DNA of 64,000 nucleotides, from the NCBI RefSeq assembly GCF_005870085.1, contig NZ_SZNM01000018.1, positions 17,009 through 81,008 of the forward strand, given 5' to 3'. The translations under genes were made by a program, and so were the position numbers. Shown one piece after another: positions 8,229 to 17,911 of this stretch. Each line of letters begins with the position of its first letter. The stretch's first letter is position 1. The notes below the pieces were generated by a model. It saw only the letters and a program-made list of their open reading frames with translations. It made no database searches and had not been told where the DNA came from. The DNA comes from Aquibacillus sediminis. GTDB lineage: Bacteria > Bacillota > Bacilli > Bacillales > Amphibacillaceae.

Positions 8229-9262
8229 AAGGGGAAAAGCGCTGGATGATGTATGAAAAATCTGTAAATGCGCAAGATCTAGAGAAAAAGCGCTGGATGA
8301 TGTATGAAAAAGCTGTAAATACGCAGGATCTTGAGTGAAAGCGCTGGATGATGTTAGAAAAAGCCGTAAATGCGCAGGATCTTGAGTGAAAGCGCTGGAT
8401 GATGCGTGAAAAAGCTGTAATTGGGCAAGATCTAGAGAAAAAGCGCTGGATGATGTTAGAAAAAGCTGTAAATGCGCAGGATCTTGAGAAAAAGCGCTGG
8501 ATGATGTTAGAAAAAGCTGTAAATACGCAGGATCTTGAGAAAAAGCGCTGGATGATGCGTGAAAAAGCTGTAAATACGCAGGATCTTGAGAAAAAGCGCT
8601 GGATGATGTTAGAAAAAGCTGTAAATGCGCAGGATCTTGAGAAAAAGCGCTGGATGATGTTAGAAAAAGCTCTAAATACGCAGGATCTTGAGAAAAAGCG
8701 CTGGATGATGTTAGAAAAAGCTGTAAATGCGCAGGATCTTGAGAAAAAGCGCTGGATGATGTTAGAAAAAGCTGTAAATACGCAGGATCTTGAGAAAAAG
8801 CGCTGGATGATGTTAGAAAAAGCTGTAAATGCGCAAGATCTAGAGAAAAAGCGCTGGATGATGTATGAAAAAGCTGTAAATACGCAGGATCTTGAGTGAA
8901 AGCGCTGGATGATGTTAGAAAAAGCCGTAAATACGCAAGATCTTGAGAAAAAGCGCTGGATGATGTTAGAAAGAGCTGTAAATACGCAGGATCTTGAGAG
9001 AAAGCGCTGGATGATGCGTGAAAAAGCTGTAAATGCGCAAGATCTAGAGAAAAAGCGCTGGATGATGTTAGAAAAAGCCGTAAATACGCTGGATCTTGAG
9101 AGAAAGCGCTGGATGATGTTAGAAAAAGCCGTAAATACGCTGGATCTTGAGAGAAAGCGCTGGATGATGTTAGAAAAAGCCGTAAATGCGCAAGATCTTG
9201 AGAAAAAGCGCTGGATGATGTTAGAAAAAGCTGTAAATGCGCAGAATCTAGATATAGCTAAT
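8229..9262. repeat. tandem array of twenty 51-bp units
   Basis: AGCGCTGG starts at 8238 and recurs every 51 bp without a single length change up to 9207, twenty times. A unit reads roughly AAAAGCGCTGGATGATG, then a variable TTAGAA/TATGAA/CGTGAA, then AAAGCTGTAAATRCGCAGG and ATCTTGAG. Because 51 is a multiple of 3, the plus strand shows long open frames (8399-8899 and 8909-9271) encoding 17-residue repeats, but several units carry TGA in that frame (for example near 8337, 8388 and 8897) and there is no ribosome binding site, so I read it as noncoding. The same unit forms the array at 48414-48990 and a decayed pair at 26516-26620. Confidence 0.95.
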
Positions 9263-9304
9263 ACACAATAATAAATTCATTTTTAAATCAACCTTATCAA
9301 AATG

Positions 9305-9346
9305 AAAATGAGCGGGTTCACTCATTCGAGTGTTCCGCTCATTTTT
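9305..9346. terminator. intrinsic terminator (bidirectional)
   Basis: AAATGAGCGG and CCGCTCATTT form the outer stem, CACTC/GAGTG the inner stem; flanked by A-rich and T-rich runs. On the minus strand it ends the aldose epimerase transcript. Confidence 0.85.
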
Positions 9347-9388
9347 CATTCAAACGATCGCAGTATAATACAATTAACTAGAGCAATC

Positions 9389-10258
9389 TTATTTATAGAC
9401 AACTTGGAAAATCACGCCAGTATCCAATGTTTGTTTTGGTTCAATCATTAATAATTCCTGTTTCCTATTTAACTCACCTGTCAAAGCTGTCCAAGGTTCG
9501 ATACAAACGAAATCCTTCCCTTGTTCCGTCCATAATACCGTATAGTTAAACTCTTGTTCTGTTTTTATTTTTATCTCCTTAGATGGGTCCATCTGGGCTG
9601 TTAGTTGTTTGTCCTCAGCATCAAGTAAAGCAACAGCCTCAATCATATTCTCCATATCGATCTCACCAGTAAAGTCACGAACTTCTCCATCATTATAGTC
9701 GATATATTTAGTTGCATCAGTTTGTAAAGTAACTTTTTTAGACTCTGTATAAAAATAAGGATGGAATCCAGGGTAAATCGGCATCGCTTTTTCTGAAGCA
9801 TTATAATAGGATTGATCAATCAATAGACGATTACCTTTGACGGTATATGTAAATAATACCTCGAAGTCAAACGGGAAAACACTCTTTGTACCTATGCTAC
9901 TTGCAAATCGGATTGTGATCGATGCTTGTTCTTCATCACATGTACTTTCAACAACTTCCCATGGCGTAATACGTGCCAAACCATGGTTGGGCATCTCATA
10001 CGTTTTTCCTTCCCATTCATATTGTCCGTGTTTTAATTGACCTGAAATTGGGAAAAGAATAGGGATACCACCACGAACATTTTGCTTACGATCAAACAAG
10101 GTTTCTTTATTCAAATAGAGTTGCTGCTTCCCCTCTACTCCAAATTCCGTAATAATTCCACCTCGTTCTGGACATACGGTAATCCATGTTGATTCATCCG
10201 CATTACTTAGTTGATACATGGTAAATGATTGTTCTTCATATGATTCCATCTTGTACAT
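9389..10258 (-). CDS. aldose 1-epimerase family protein
   Basis: Cytosolic galactose-mutarotase-like protein, 289 residues, the size of the YeaD/glucose-6-phosphate epimerase branch rather than the ~345-residue GalM. Conserved features seen are CPERGGIITEF near the N-terminus, GGIPILFPISGQL near 62-75 with the substrate arginine/glycine run, NHGLAR near 89-95 (family histidine) and FHPYF near 162-166 (second conserved histidine). The family interconverts alpha and beta anomers of sugars or sugar phosphates. It stands alone, with its own terminator, between the 51-bp array and fhs. Which sugar is used is unknown. Confidence 0.82.
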   Translation of the reverse strand: MYKMESYEEQSFTMYQLSNADESTWITVCPERGGIITEFGVEGKQQLYLNKETLFDRKQNVRGGIPILFPISGQLKHGQYEWEGKTYEMPNHGLARITPWEVVESTCDEEQASITIRFASSIGTKSVFPFDFEVLFTYTVKGNRLLIDQSYYNASEKAMPIYPGFHPYFYTESKKVTLQTDATKYIDYNDGEVRDFTGEIDMENMIEAVALLDAEDKQLTAQMDPSKEIKIKTEQEFNYTVLWTEQGKDFVCIEPWTALTGELNRKQELLMIEPKQTLDTGVIFQVVYK

Positions 10259-10357
10259 AAAGAATGCTCCTTTACTAAAAGGTTAGTTTAATGAAAAAGA
10301 AAAGGATGACTCTTTTTATCTATTCTTCATTTATCACTAGATACGATTACAATGTTG

Positions 10358-10392
10358 GGATTGTGGGACAACAAACCTGTCCCCATGTCCCA
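10358..10392 (-). terminator. hairpin downstream of fhs
   Basis: GTGGGACA and TGTCCCAC pair around a 16-nt loop directly after the fhs stop codon. There is no long T-run on the minus strand, so it is a weak terminator or a transcript-end stabiliser. Confidence 0.5.
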
Positions 10393-12084
10393 CTAAAATA
10401 ATCCGGTTGCTCGTCCTTGTTTGTCTACGTCCATTTGTAGTGCTGCTGGTTGTTTTGGTAGGCCTGGCATCGTTAATACAGTTCCAGTTAAGGCAACGAG
10501 GAATCCAGCACCCACTGATGGGCGTACTTCTCGAACTGTAATATCAAAGTCATTTGGTCGACCAACGAGTGTCGGATCATCAGATAGAGAGTATTGTGTT
10601 TTTGCCATGCAAATCGGTAAATCACTCCATCCGTTATTCGTAATTTCTGCGATTTCTACTTTTGCTTGCTTCGTAAACTGAACAGATCTAGCACCATATA
10701 CTTTTTGGGCAATGGTAGTGATTTTGTCTTCTATCGGCTGCTCCAAATCATATAACGGTTGGAATCGGGGTTGCTCCTCTTTAAGCAACTGTACTAATTT
10801 ATTTGCTAAATCAGTCCCACCTTCACCGCCATGTTCCCAAACTTCTGTCAAAGCAACTTCCACATGATGTTCCCGGCACCAAGATTCAATAAAAGCTATT
10901 TCCGCATCACTATCTGTTACAAACTTGTTAATCGCAACAATAAATGGCAGGCCAAAAGCTTGAATCGTTTCGAGATGTTTCTTCAAATTACTGATTCCCG
11001 CTTTCAGTGCTTCCACATTTTCTGCTTTTAATTCGTCTTTGGAGACCCCACCATGCATTTTCAAAGCACGTACTGTCGCGACTACCACTACTGCTTGTGG
11101 ATCAATCCCCCCCATGCGTGCTTTGATATTCAAAAATTTCTCAGCTCCAAGATCTGCACCAAATCCAGCTTCTGTAACCACATAATCTGCTAATTTACTG
11201 GCTACTTTTGTGGCAACTAAACTATTACATCCATGTGCAATATTCGCAAATGGCCCCCCATGGATAATTGCTGGTGTATTTTCTAATGTTTGTACTAAAT
11301 TTGGTTTTAGTGCATCTTTCAACAACAACGTCAATGCACCTTCCACCCCAATGTCTGCTACTGTTACAGGTGTGCCATTCGCTTGATAACCAACCACAAT
11401 TCGCCCTAGACGCTGGCGTAAATCCGTTAAATCCTCTGCAAGACAAAGAATTGCCATGATTTCAGAGGCAACTGTGATCATAAATCCATCTTCTCGTGGG
11501 ACACCTTGTTTCACACCACCAAGTCCGACCATTACCTGCCTTAATGCTCGATCATTTAAGTCTACGACACGCTTCCATACCACACGCCTTGTGTCAATTT
11601 CACACGTGTTTCCTTGGTAAATATGATTATCAATAAAAGAGGACAACGCATTATTAGCAGTCGTTATCGCATGAATATCGCCTGTGAAATGAAGGTTGAT
11701 TTCCTCCATTGGCATAACTTGAGCGTGTCCTCCACCACTTGCACCACCTTTTAGCCCCATCGTTGGGCCTAATGATGGCTCACGTAAAGCAACAATCGCT
11801 TGCTCTCCTATTTTATGTAAAGCTTGTCCTAACCCAACCGTTACTGTTGACTTCCCTTCACCAGCCGGAGTAGGGTTAATCGATGTAACTAAAATAACTT
11901 TTCCGTTTGGTTGATCTTGCAACCGTTCCAGTACTTCAAGCGAAATTTTCGCTTTGTACTTACCGTGTGGCTCCCATTCCTCTGCTTGCAAATCTGTCAT
12001 GTTCACAATGTCTTCTATTGGTTTCATGTTTGCAAGATTTGCAATGTCAATATCTGATTGTACTCGTTTATTATTCGACTTCAT
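10393..12084 (-). CDS. fhs: formate--tetrahydrofolate ligase
   Basis: Makes 10-formyl-tetrahydrofolate from formate, THF and ATP, feeding one-carbon metabolism; cytosolic homotetramer in the family. 563 residues from the chosen ATG (MKSNNKR), which has GAGGCG 7 nt upstream; the open frame continues 21 codons above but lacks a ribosome binding site and would exceed the family length of about 555-560. P-loop [10 protein letters not shown] at 71-80; the family segments [16 protein letters not shown] and [19 protein letters not shown] follow. No linked folD or purU. Single-gene unit. Confidence 0.95.
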   Translation of the reverse strand: MKSNNKRVQSDIDIANLANMKPIEDIVNMTDLQAEEWEPHGKYKAKISLEVLERLQDQPNGKVILVTSINPTPAGEGKSTVTVGLGQALHKIGEQAIVALREPSLGPTMGLKGGASGGGHAQVMPMEEINLHFTGDIHAITTANNALSSFIDNHIYQGNTCEIDTRRVVWKRVVDLNDRALRQVMVGLGGVKQGVPREDGFMITVASEIMAILCLAEDLTDLRQRLGRIVVGYQANGTPVTVADIGVEGALTLLLKDALKPNLVQTLENTPAIIHGGPFANIAHGCNSLVATKVASKLADYVVTEAGFGADLGAEKFLNIKARMGGIDPQAVVVVATVRALKMHGGVSKDELKAENVEALKAGISNLKKHLETIQAFGLPFIVAINKFVTDSDAEIAFIESWCREHHVEVALTEVWEHGGEGGTDLANKLVQLLKEEQPRFQPLYDLEQPIEDKITTIAQKVYGARSVQFTKQAKVEIAEITNNGWSDLPICMAKTQYSLSDDPTLVGRPNDFDITVREVRPSVGAGFLVALTGTVLTMPGLPKQPAALQMDVDKQGRATGLF

Positions 12085-12147
12085 ATTAATCGCCTCATTT
12101 CGAGTAAAAATCTCAAATTTTGTCAAAATGAAATCAACATTGTCCAT

Positions 12148-12523
12148 TATATCATGGATTGCTTCTTTTTAAGAAGTTGCGAACAAAAATAACCCGAATT
12201 TCACTAGTTCGTTCATTTTTAAATCTATTATTAATAGTATGAAAGAGATAGAATATTTACCACTTCAAACGCTTCTCTCCGTATATTCGAGCTGCCCCCT
12301 TCTTCACTTTTGAAACAACGACTTAATCAAACCTTATATGATTTTCCTAACTATTAGCTTCAAACCTTCCTCTACTGCTTAGAAACTTCCATTATCTCGA
12401 GAAAATTAAAGATATAACCGAAGAAACTTACATTTTCTCTATTCGAGTAACTGTCTAAAAATGATTATGCTTCAGTTACCGCGGAATTCCATTTAAAGGT
12501 GCCTTTAATGAAAGAGGCAAATT
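12148..12523. other. intergenic region
   Basis: About 375 bp with no supported gene. Only a short inverted repeat AAAGGTGCCTTT at 12495-12506 just ahead of the sigma-factor gene stands out; it could be an operator. Nothing else seen. Confidence 0.4.
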
Positions 12524-13036
12524 ATGGTTGAACGGAACATGAATAATTTTGAAACGATTGTCAAAGATTATGAAAAAATGATCTATCGGATCATTCACAA
12601 ACTAGGGATTCGTGATACTGATCATGCATTTTATCAAGAAGGACTGATTGCGCTGTGGAAGGCTGTTGAGAAGTATGATCCAGCTCGAGGGGCATTTTCA
12701 AGTTATGCTTACTTTTTAATCGAGAAAGCTATGATTAGTCTGATTCGTAAAAATAACCATCAAATCCAACAACAACATGACTATGTTACGAACCTACTTG
12801 TAAATAATGAGGATTATTGTACGTATGCTGAAATGGGGATGGATCCTTATCTCTTACAATCTATTCGTCAGCAATTAACCAAAAAACAGTGGTACTGGTT
12901 TTCATTATTCATACTAAAAGATTTATCCATTTATGAGATTGCTATCCAGGAAGACGTCACAATTGATGCCGTTAAAAACTGGGCACGTCTTGCAAAACCA
13001 AAACTTAGGAACCTATTAAAAGACTACCACGATTAA
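12524..13036 (+). CDS. small sigma-70 family RNA polymerase sigma factor
   Basis: 170-residue sigma factor with regions 2 and 4 only. Region 2 is clear: FYQEGLIALWKAVEKYDP followed by FSSYAYFLIEKAM (about 37-75). Region 4 with its helix-turn-helix lies near 120-165: KKQWYWFSLFILKDLSIYEIA then VTIDAVKNWARLAKPKL. GAGG is 7 nt before the ATG. Its form recalls the SigH/ComX-like and Clostridium TcdR-like small factors more than true ECF factors. No anti-sigma gene follows, so control is probably at transcription or protein stability. Flanked by fhs and abgT, neither an obvious target. Role unknown; in Gram-positives relatives drive competence, toxin or bacteriocin genes. Confidence 0.75.
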   Translation: MVERNMNNFETIVKDYEKMIYRIIHKLGIRDTDHAFYQEGLIALWKAVEKYDPARGAFSSYAYFLIEKAMISLIRKNNHQIQQQHDYVTNLLVNNEDYCTYAEMGMDPYLLQSIRQQLTKKQWYWFSLFILKDLSIYEIAIQEDVTIDAVKNWARLAKPKLRNLLKDYHD

Positions 13037-13142
13037 TGTCTAGCGCTTTTCTATTTTTAAAAAATAACAAATTCAAAAAACATATGTGCGAACAGTCATA
13101 ATCTTTACAATAATTTCACTATTCCTACTTATTGTACAGGTG

Positions 13143-13171
13143 TTTAAATTATCGCTGATGCCCTTTATAAT
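13143..13171 (+). promoter_or_regulatory. candidate promoter of abgT
   Basis: TATAAT at 13166-13171 with TTTAAA (13143-13148) 17 nt upstream, about 90 bp before the abgT start. Confidence 0.45.
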
Positions 13172-13261
13172 GTATCTTGTTCTAAAAACACTTGTCTTAC
13201 AATTCGAATTGTCAGAACATTTTTTATTCGATTTCCCCAAAGGACGAAAGGAGCTAGACCA

Positions 13262-14788
13262 ATGAAAAATAAACGACCCGGATTTTTTCAGCGTTCATTA
13301 GACCGCGTTGAATATATTGGGAACAAACTTCCCCATCCAATTACATTGTTCGCCTTATTGGCAATTGCTGTTGTTGTGATTTCAGCGATCGTTTCCGCCA
13401 CAGGGGTTCGTGTGGAACACCCTGGAGAGGAAGGAACGTTCGTTGAAGTCACAAACTTAATGAGCGCAGAAGGAATAAAATATATTTTCACGAGCATGGT
13501 GGATAACTTTATTAACTTCGCACCACTGGGCGTTGTATTAGCGACCATGCTAGGGATTGGTGTTGCTGAACGAACAGGGCTGATCAGTGCCTGTTTACGC
13601 GGATTTGTATTATCCATTCCGAAGAGTTTAATTACAGCAGGCTTAGTATTTGCTGGTGTTATGTCAAGTGTAGCATCTGACGCTGGTTATGTCGTGTTAC
13701 CACCACTTGGAGCGGTAATCTTTGCGGCATTAGGTAGACATCCGCTTGCCGGACTTGCTGCTGCCTTTGCTGGGGTTTCTGCAGGATTTAGTGCCAACCT
13801 TCTATTATCTGCAACAGACGCGATGTTAGGAGAAATGACAATTGATGCTGCCGCTATTTGGGATCCAGCTTATGCAGAAACAATGAACATTGCAATGAAC
13901 TATTACTTTATTATTGTATCTGTTTTCTTACTTACTCTTGTCGGTGCATGGGTAACAGAAAAGGTTATCGAGCCTCGATTAGGAGAGTATAAAGGCGAAT
14001 ATAAAGAAGACCTTAAAGGGCTTGATGGGATCGAGAAAAAAGGGCTATTGTTTGCAGCTCTATCCCTTTTAGTTGGATTAGTTCTAACTGCATTGTTAAT
14101 TGTGCCAGAAGGTGCTCCATTACGTGGTGATAATGGCGAAATTATTCAATCACCATTTATGAGTTCGTTAGTACCTGTGATTATGTTCTTATTCTTTATT
14201 CCTGGTGTGGTATACGGAATTGTAACCAAGAATATTAAAAATGATAAAGATGTAGCAAATCAGTTAAGTGATACAATGGCATCGATGGGCATGTTTATTG
14301 TCTTAGCATTCACGGCTGGACAATTTGTTGCCTACTTCGCGGAATCAAACATGGGACTTGTCATTGGAGTTTATGGTGCTGAATTTTTACAAAGTATTAA
14401 TCTTTCAGGAATTCCACTCATCATTTTATTCATTGTTATAGCCGGAATCATCAACTTATTCATTGGTAGTGCTTCGGCAAAATGGGCAATGATGGCACCT
14501 GTATTCGTACCAATCATGATGCAACTTGGGTATTCACCTGAAATGACGCAAATGGCTTATCGGATTGCCGATTCAACAACCAATATTATTTCGCCATTAA
14601 TGACGTATTTTGCCATCATTATTGCATTTGCGCAAAAGTATGATAAAAATATGGGAATTGGTACATTAATTTCTGTTATGTTCCCATACTCTATCTTCTT
14701 TATGATATCTTGGACGTTAATGCTAATTGTTTGGATGTTATTTGGTGTTGACCTTGGACCAGGATCTGGAATTTTATATAATAATTAA
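13262..14788 (+). CDS. abgT: AbgT family transporter (aminobenzoyl-glutamate type)
   Basis: Secondary transporter of 508 residues with about eleven to twelve hydrophobic segments. Family marks are the N-terminal LDRVEYIGNKLPHPITLF, the run MSSVASDAGYVVLPPLGA near 139-156 and SATDAMLGEM near 181-190, and the C-terminal GSASAKWAMMAPVFVP with ADSTTNIISPLM. Members import p-aminobenzoyl-glutamate or, as shown for other members, export sulfa drugs. The ATG has AAGGAGCTAGACC upstream. Monocistronic, ending at the terminator at 14795. No abgAB hydrolase genes are linked, so direction and substrate are open. Confidence 0.88.
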   Translation: MKNKRPGFFQRSLDRVEYIGNKLPHPITLFALLAIAVVVISAIVSATGVRVEHPGEEGTFVEVTNLMSAEGIKYIFTSMVDNFINFAPLGVVLATMLGIGVAERTGLISACLRGFVLSIPKSLITAGLVFAGVMSSVASDAGYVVLPPLGAVIFAALGRHPLAGLAAAFAGVSAGFSANLLLSATDAMLGEMTIDAAAIWDPAYAETMNIAMNYYFIIVSVFLLTLVGAWVTEKVIEPRLGEYKGEYKEDLKGLDGIEKKGLLFAALSLLVGLVLTALLIVPEGAPLRGDNGEIIQSPFMSSLVPVIMFLFFIPGVVYGIVTKNIKNDKDVANQLSDTMASMGMFIVLAFTAGQFVAYFAESNMGLVIGVYGAEFLQSINLSGIPLIILFIVIAGIINLFIGSASAKWAMMAPVFVPIMMQLGYSPEMTQMAYRIADSTTNIISPLMTYFAIIIAFAQKYDKNMGIGTLISVMFPYSIFFMISWTLMLIVWMLFGVDLGPGSGILYNN

Positions 14789-14794
14789 CTCTTT

Positions 14795-14829
14795 AAACAC
14801 CCAAAACCGAGTTTGGTTATGGGTGTTTT
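14795..14829 (+). terminator. intrinsic terminator after abgT
   Basis: AAACACCC and GGGTGTTT with an inner AAACC/GGTTA pairing, followed by a run of eight T. Confidence 0.92.
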
Positions 14830-14842
14830 TTTTATCGCCCAT

Positions 14843-15961
14843 TTAACAATCTTCTAACGATCGAACCAGATACATCACATGCTTGGTTTGTTCGTATAAT
14901 AGTTCCCCGGCATGTTCTATACACGCTTCTAATGTCATTGGTCTGTTCATAATGGAGAAACAACCTGTGAATTTATCATGTAAAGCCTCTGCCCCATTTC
15001 CAAGGCTGCCAGAAATTAACAGAACTTTCTTATTATGCTTTTTAGCTAAATCAGCAATATGAGCGGGCGCCTTTCCGTACAGTGTTTGTTCATCACTTTG
15101 GCCTTCTCCAGTAATGATGAGATCTGCTTGTCGGATCGCTTGTTCTACTTTGCCAATTTCGGCTATTACGTTTGCACCTGGTTTTAACGTAGCCCCTAAG
15201 GTTAACAACGCAAAACCTAACCCACCAGCCGCACCAGCACCAGGCAAATCCCGCTTCTCTTCATCCACTAATTTTGCAAAATATGCATGTGCATGATCAT
15301 ATCGTGTTACTTGTTCTGCGCTTGCTCCTTTTTGCGGACCGTACACTGCACTAGCACCTGTTTGCCCTGTAAGTGGATTATCCACATCACATGCTACTTG
15401 TATACTTACCTGCTGCAAACGCGGATCTAAACCTGTTAAATCTAACTGATCAATGTCCAATAAATCATGGCCTTTATAACCTAATTTGGCTCCAGTTCGT
15501 GACCATGCCTTCATTCCTAAAGCTTGAAACATGCCAAAGCCAACATCATTGGTTGCGCTACCACCCAAGCCTATAATAAAGGAGCGACACCCCTTATCTA
15601 AGGCATCCATCATGACTTGCCCTATCCCATATGTCGTAGTCCGATCTGGATCTCGTTGTTCACTTGGTACTTGCACAAGTCCAGCAACACTAGCAACTTC
15701 AATCACCGCTGTTTGATCATTTAATATGGCATAGTTTGTTTCAATGTCTGCACCTAATGGCCCTTTACAAGTTAGCTGGATGCGTCTTCCTCCAACTGAA
15801 GTTAAAAAGGCGTCAATCGTCCCTTCTCCTCCATCCGCCATTGGTTTCATCACACATCGATCATTAGCTTCTGTATCGTTAACTGCTTTGCGGATTATAT
15901 TGGCAGCTTCCAGTGAGGTTAAACTTCCTTTAAATGAATCTGGTGCAATAACAATATTCAA
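14843..15961 (-). CDS. glxK: glycerate kinase (GlxK/GarK type)
   Basis: Phosphorylates D-glycerate with ATP, linking glyoxylate or sugar-acid breakdown to glycolysis; cytosolic. The true start is probably a TTG: GGAGGG lies 5 nt before TTG-AAT-ATT, giving MNIVIAPDSFKGSLTS, the invariant N-terminus of the family, and 372 residues. An ATG six codons upstream overlaps the ribosome binding site. Other family marks are MADGGEGT, GLGGSATND and GAGAAGGLGFALL plus ITGEGQSDEQT near the C-terminus. Stands alone, convergent with abgT; no glyoxylate carboligase or sugar-acid genes are linked. Confidence 0.9.
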   Translation of the reverse strand: MNIVIAPDSFKGSLTSLEAANIIRKAVNDTEANDRCVMKPMADGGEGTIDAFLTSVGGRRIQLTCKGPLGADIETNYAILNDQTAVIEVASVAGLVQVPSEQRDPDRTTTYGIGQVMMDALDKGCRSFIIGLGGSATNDVGFGMFQALGMKAWSRTGAKLGYKGHDLLDIDQLDLTGLDPRLQQVSIQVACDVDNPLTGQTGASAVYGPQKGASAEQVTRYDHAHAYFAKLVDEEKRDLPGAGAAGGLGFALLTLGATLKPGANVIAEIGKVEQAIRQADLIITGEGQSDEQTLYGKAPAHIADLAKKHNKKVLLISGSLGNGAEALHDKFTGCFSIMNRPMTLEACIEHAGELLYEQTKHVMYLVRSLEDC

Positions 15962-16209
15962 CAAATCCCTCCGTTTCATCCGTGCCTTTTTTCGTTTCTT
16001 ATCTATAGCGTCTAGGTGTGGATTGACCTAAACAATAGACATGTTTTACATTAAATGCTGATTTTCAATTAGTCAAAGAACTTACTACTGAAAGTCAATT
16101 AGATGACAACATTACGAACAAAACTGTATAATTAAACTTTGGTTAAAAGCTAAATGAGTGTGTAAAATAAGTGAAGACACTCTCTTATTGAGTATAAGGA
16201 GGAAATAAA
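15962..16209 (+). promoter_or_regulatory. leader and promoter of the EIIA gene
   Basis: ATGACA at 16103-16108, 18-nt spacer ending in TG, and TATAAT at 16127-16132 form a good sigma-A promoter. The rest of the 248 bp holds no gene. Confidence 0.6.
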
Positions 16210-16707
16210 ATGTTAAAAGGTTTATTTAAGAAAAAAGAGGATAATTCTCCTGTAGAATTAGTAGCTCCTTTAACAGGGGAAGCAATTGAATTAGAAAATG
16301 TCCCTGACCAAGTATTTTCTGAAAAAATGATGGGTGACGGCATAGCTATAAAACCTACAGATAGTAAAGTTGTATCTCCAATTGATGGAGAAGTTTACGA
16401 TGTATTCGAAACGAAACATGCTATCTCTCTTCGTTCCGATCAAGGGATTGAATTATTAATTCACATGGGATTAGAAACCGTTAACTTAAAAGGGGAAGGT
16501 TTTGAAATCATGGTGTCTAAGGGACAAAAAATAAGTAAAGGTAGTCCATTAGCTAACTTCGACATTGATAAAATGAAAGAACTTGAAGTTGAAACAGTTA
16601 CTCCTATCATCTTATTAAATGGAGATAACTTTAAAATTGATGAACGAAAGTCGAACGAAAATGTTGAAGCTGAACAAGCTGGACTATTGACGATTTCAAA
16701 GAAATAA
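16210..16707 (+). CDS. crr: stand-alone PTS glucose-type EIIA protein
   Basis: Soluble phosphocarrier, 165 residues, that takes phosphate from HPr and passes it to an EIIB domain. Family marks: the N-terminal SPIDGEVYDVFETKHAISL with histidine 70 and the phosphorylated histidine near 85 in ELLIHMGLETV. AAGGAGG is upstream of the ATG and an intrinsic terminator follows at 16720. The two EIIBC permeases in this window (murP, scrA) both lack an EIIA domain, so this protein is the natural donor for MurNAc and sucrose uptake, as YpqE and PtsG-IIA serve such permeases in B. subtilis. That partnership is inferred. Confidence 0.88.
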   Translation: MLKGLFKKKEDNSPVELVAPLTGEAIELENVPDQVFSEKMMGDGIAIKPTDSKVVSPIDGEVYDVFETKHAISLRSDQGIELLIHMGLETVNLKGEGFEIMVSKGQKISKGSPLANFDIDKMKELEVETVTPIILLNGDNFKIDERKSNENVEAEQAGLLTISKK

Positions 16708-16719
16708 TGTTATATGAAA

Positions 16720-16750
16720 ACGCAATCCCTTTGGCGGATTGCGTATTTTT
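16720..16750 (+). terminator. intrinsic terminator after EIIA gene
   Basis: ACGCAATCC (16720-16728) and GGATTGCGT (16736-16744) with a 7-nt loop and ATTTTT after. Confidence 0.92.
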
Positions 16751-16810
16751 ACTAGTGAGCGATTATTTGTGATAATTGTTCACCAAATGCTGCCAATGGA
16801 CAGAGTGGAG

Positions 16811-16942
16811 CGGACATTTGATCCTTTATTTACCCCAAAAAAAGTCTTTTTAGCCTTTGGACGGACATCTATTCCTTTATTTGCATACAATCAGGTTGAT
16901 TTACTCTAAACTTGATCATTTAAGGAACTAGATGTCCGCTCG
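16811..16942. repeat. 51-bp direct repeat with inverted third copy
   Basis: CGGACATTTGATCCTTTATT begins at 16811 and CGGACATCTATTCCTTTATT at 16862, 51 bp apart. A third copy is inverted: AAGGAACTAGATGTCCG ending at 16938 reads CGGACATCTAGTTCCTT on the minus strand, so the whole element can fold back. A related element with the same build lies at 29343-29525. Confidence 0.8.
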
Positions 16943-17200
16943 CCCACGACATACAGCCTAAATTGGAAAAATAACGCACTCTATGTCCTTTTCAAATGAA
17001 CCTACTCCATCATTTCATCAATTTTGTCCAATAACCCAATATACAACCTTTCACCTATTAGTAGTGTATTCTAGTGTCAATTTTTGTATTTTTCTGAATA
17101 TAAACGAAGATTTTCTTACTAGTCCATTGAATTACGATCTAAAACGTGGTATTTTATTAAACAATATACCAAATTTCCTAACTTAAAAATTATATGTAGG
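16943..17200. other. intergenic region
   Basis: About 260 AT-rich bp upstream of the HD-domain gene. An open frame of 67 codons (16983-17186) has no ribosome binding site and low-complexity content; not accepted. Nothing else seen. Confidence 0.4.
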
Positions 17201-17210
17201 AGGGGTTTTG

Positions 17211-17750
17211 ATGAATCGAAAGGTAACTTTAGAAAATCTCTTTGTACATCCAATTGTTCAAAAGTATGTTGGCCGGTCTGGCATGGCACATGCGATTCGC
17301 GTTGCAGAGAAAGCCTTTCATATAGCAATAAAAACGAATGTTAATCCTGACTTAGCAGCAAAGGCTGGTTTACTCCACGATATTGGGCATTATGAATGGT
17401 ACCAAAATGGCAAATGGGATTATCAACAATACAAACAAAATGACATCCACGCCATCAAAGGATCCGCTCGTGCCCATAAGTTACTAGTTCGTTGTGGTGA
17501 GGACTTACAGCCAGCCAAGGAAATTGCGCTAGCCGTTCTGCTTCATACCGACTCTTATTTACCTGAGGGGGATTTACAATTAACACCGTTACAGAATGTT
17601 GTTGCTCAAGCCGACCATGCTGATGAAGAACCTGGTGGCAATCATCATTATCGTCGAATTGATGAAGCTACTGCACTAAGTCGCATACAGAAGTTGGATT
17701 TAAAAATTAATCAGCACCTCCTTTCACACGATCTTGAGCAAACGAGTTAA
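17211..17750 (+). CDS. HD-domain metal-dependent phosphohydrolase
   Basis: 179-residue protein of the HD superfamily. Metal ligands visible are histidine 28 (GMAHAIRVA), the HD pair at 56-57 in GLLHDIGHYEW, and a later aspartate in AQADHADEE near 135. GGAGGGG is 6 nt before the ATG. Members hydrolyse nucleotides or phosphoesters; this short group is often annotated as putative hydrolase and has no proven substrate. It stands alone between the EIIA gene and the P-type ATPase, convergent with the latter. Confidence 0.75.
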   Translation: MNRKVTLENLFVHPIVQKYVGRSGMAHAIRVAEKAFHIAIKTNVNPDLAAKAGLLHDIGHYEWYQNGKWDYQQYKQNDIHAIKGSARAHKLLVRCGEDLQPAKEIALAVLLHTDSYLPEGDLQLTPLQNVVAQADHADEEPGGNHHYRRIDEATALSRIQKLDLKINQHLLSHDLEQTS

Positions 17751-17867
17751 TTTTGCTTCACACATCTTCCCCTTCTGTTTTTAAGTCCATCTCGGTTGAT
17801 TCACTCTCTTTTTTCGGCCGAATCTGCCGGGACAGACTTTATCCCCTAGAAAATTCCTTAATAAATA

Positions 17868-17902
17868 AAGTGCGCATTCACTTTTTAAGCAAATGCGCAC
17901 TT
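17868..17902 (-). terminator. candidate terminator of the P-type ATPase gene
   Basis: AAGTGCGCATT (17868-17878) and AATGCGCACTT (17892-17902) make a perfect 11-bp stem with a 13-nt loop; on the minus strand it is followed by a T-rich ATTTATT. Confidence 0.75.
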
Positions 17903-17911
17903 CCCCTTCAT

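Noticed and set aside
8229..9262. CRISPR array
   Set aside because: Repeats are directly adjacent without unique spacers and no cas genes are present.
8399..9271. Open frames on the plus strand encoding 17-residue repeats (MMLEKAVNAQDLEKKRW)
   Set aside because: They follow from a repeat length divisible by three. Several units carry TGA in this frame, there is no ribosome binding site, and the decayed copy at 26516 does not keep the frame.
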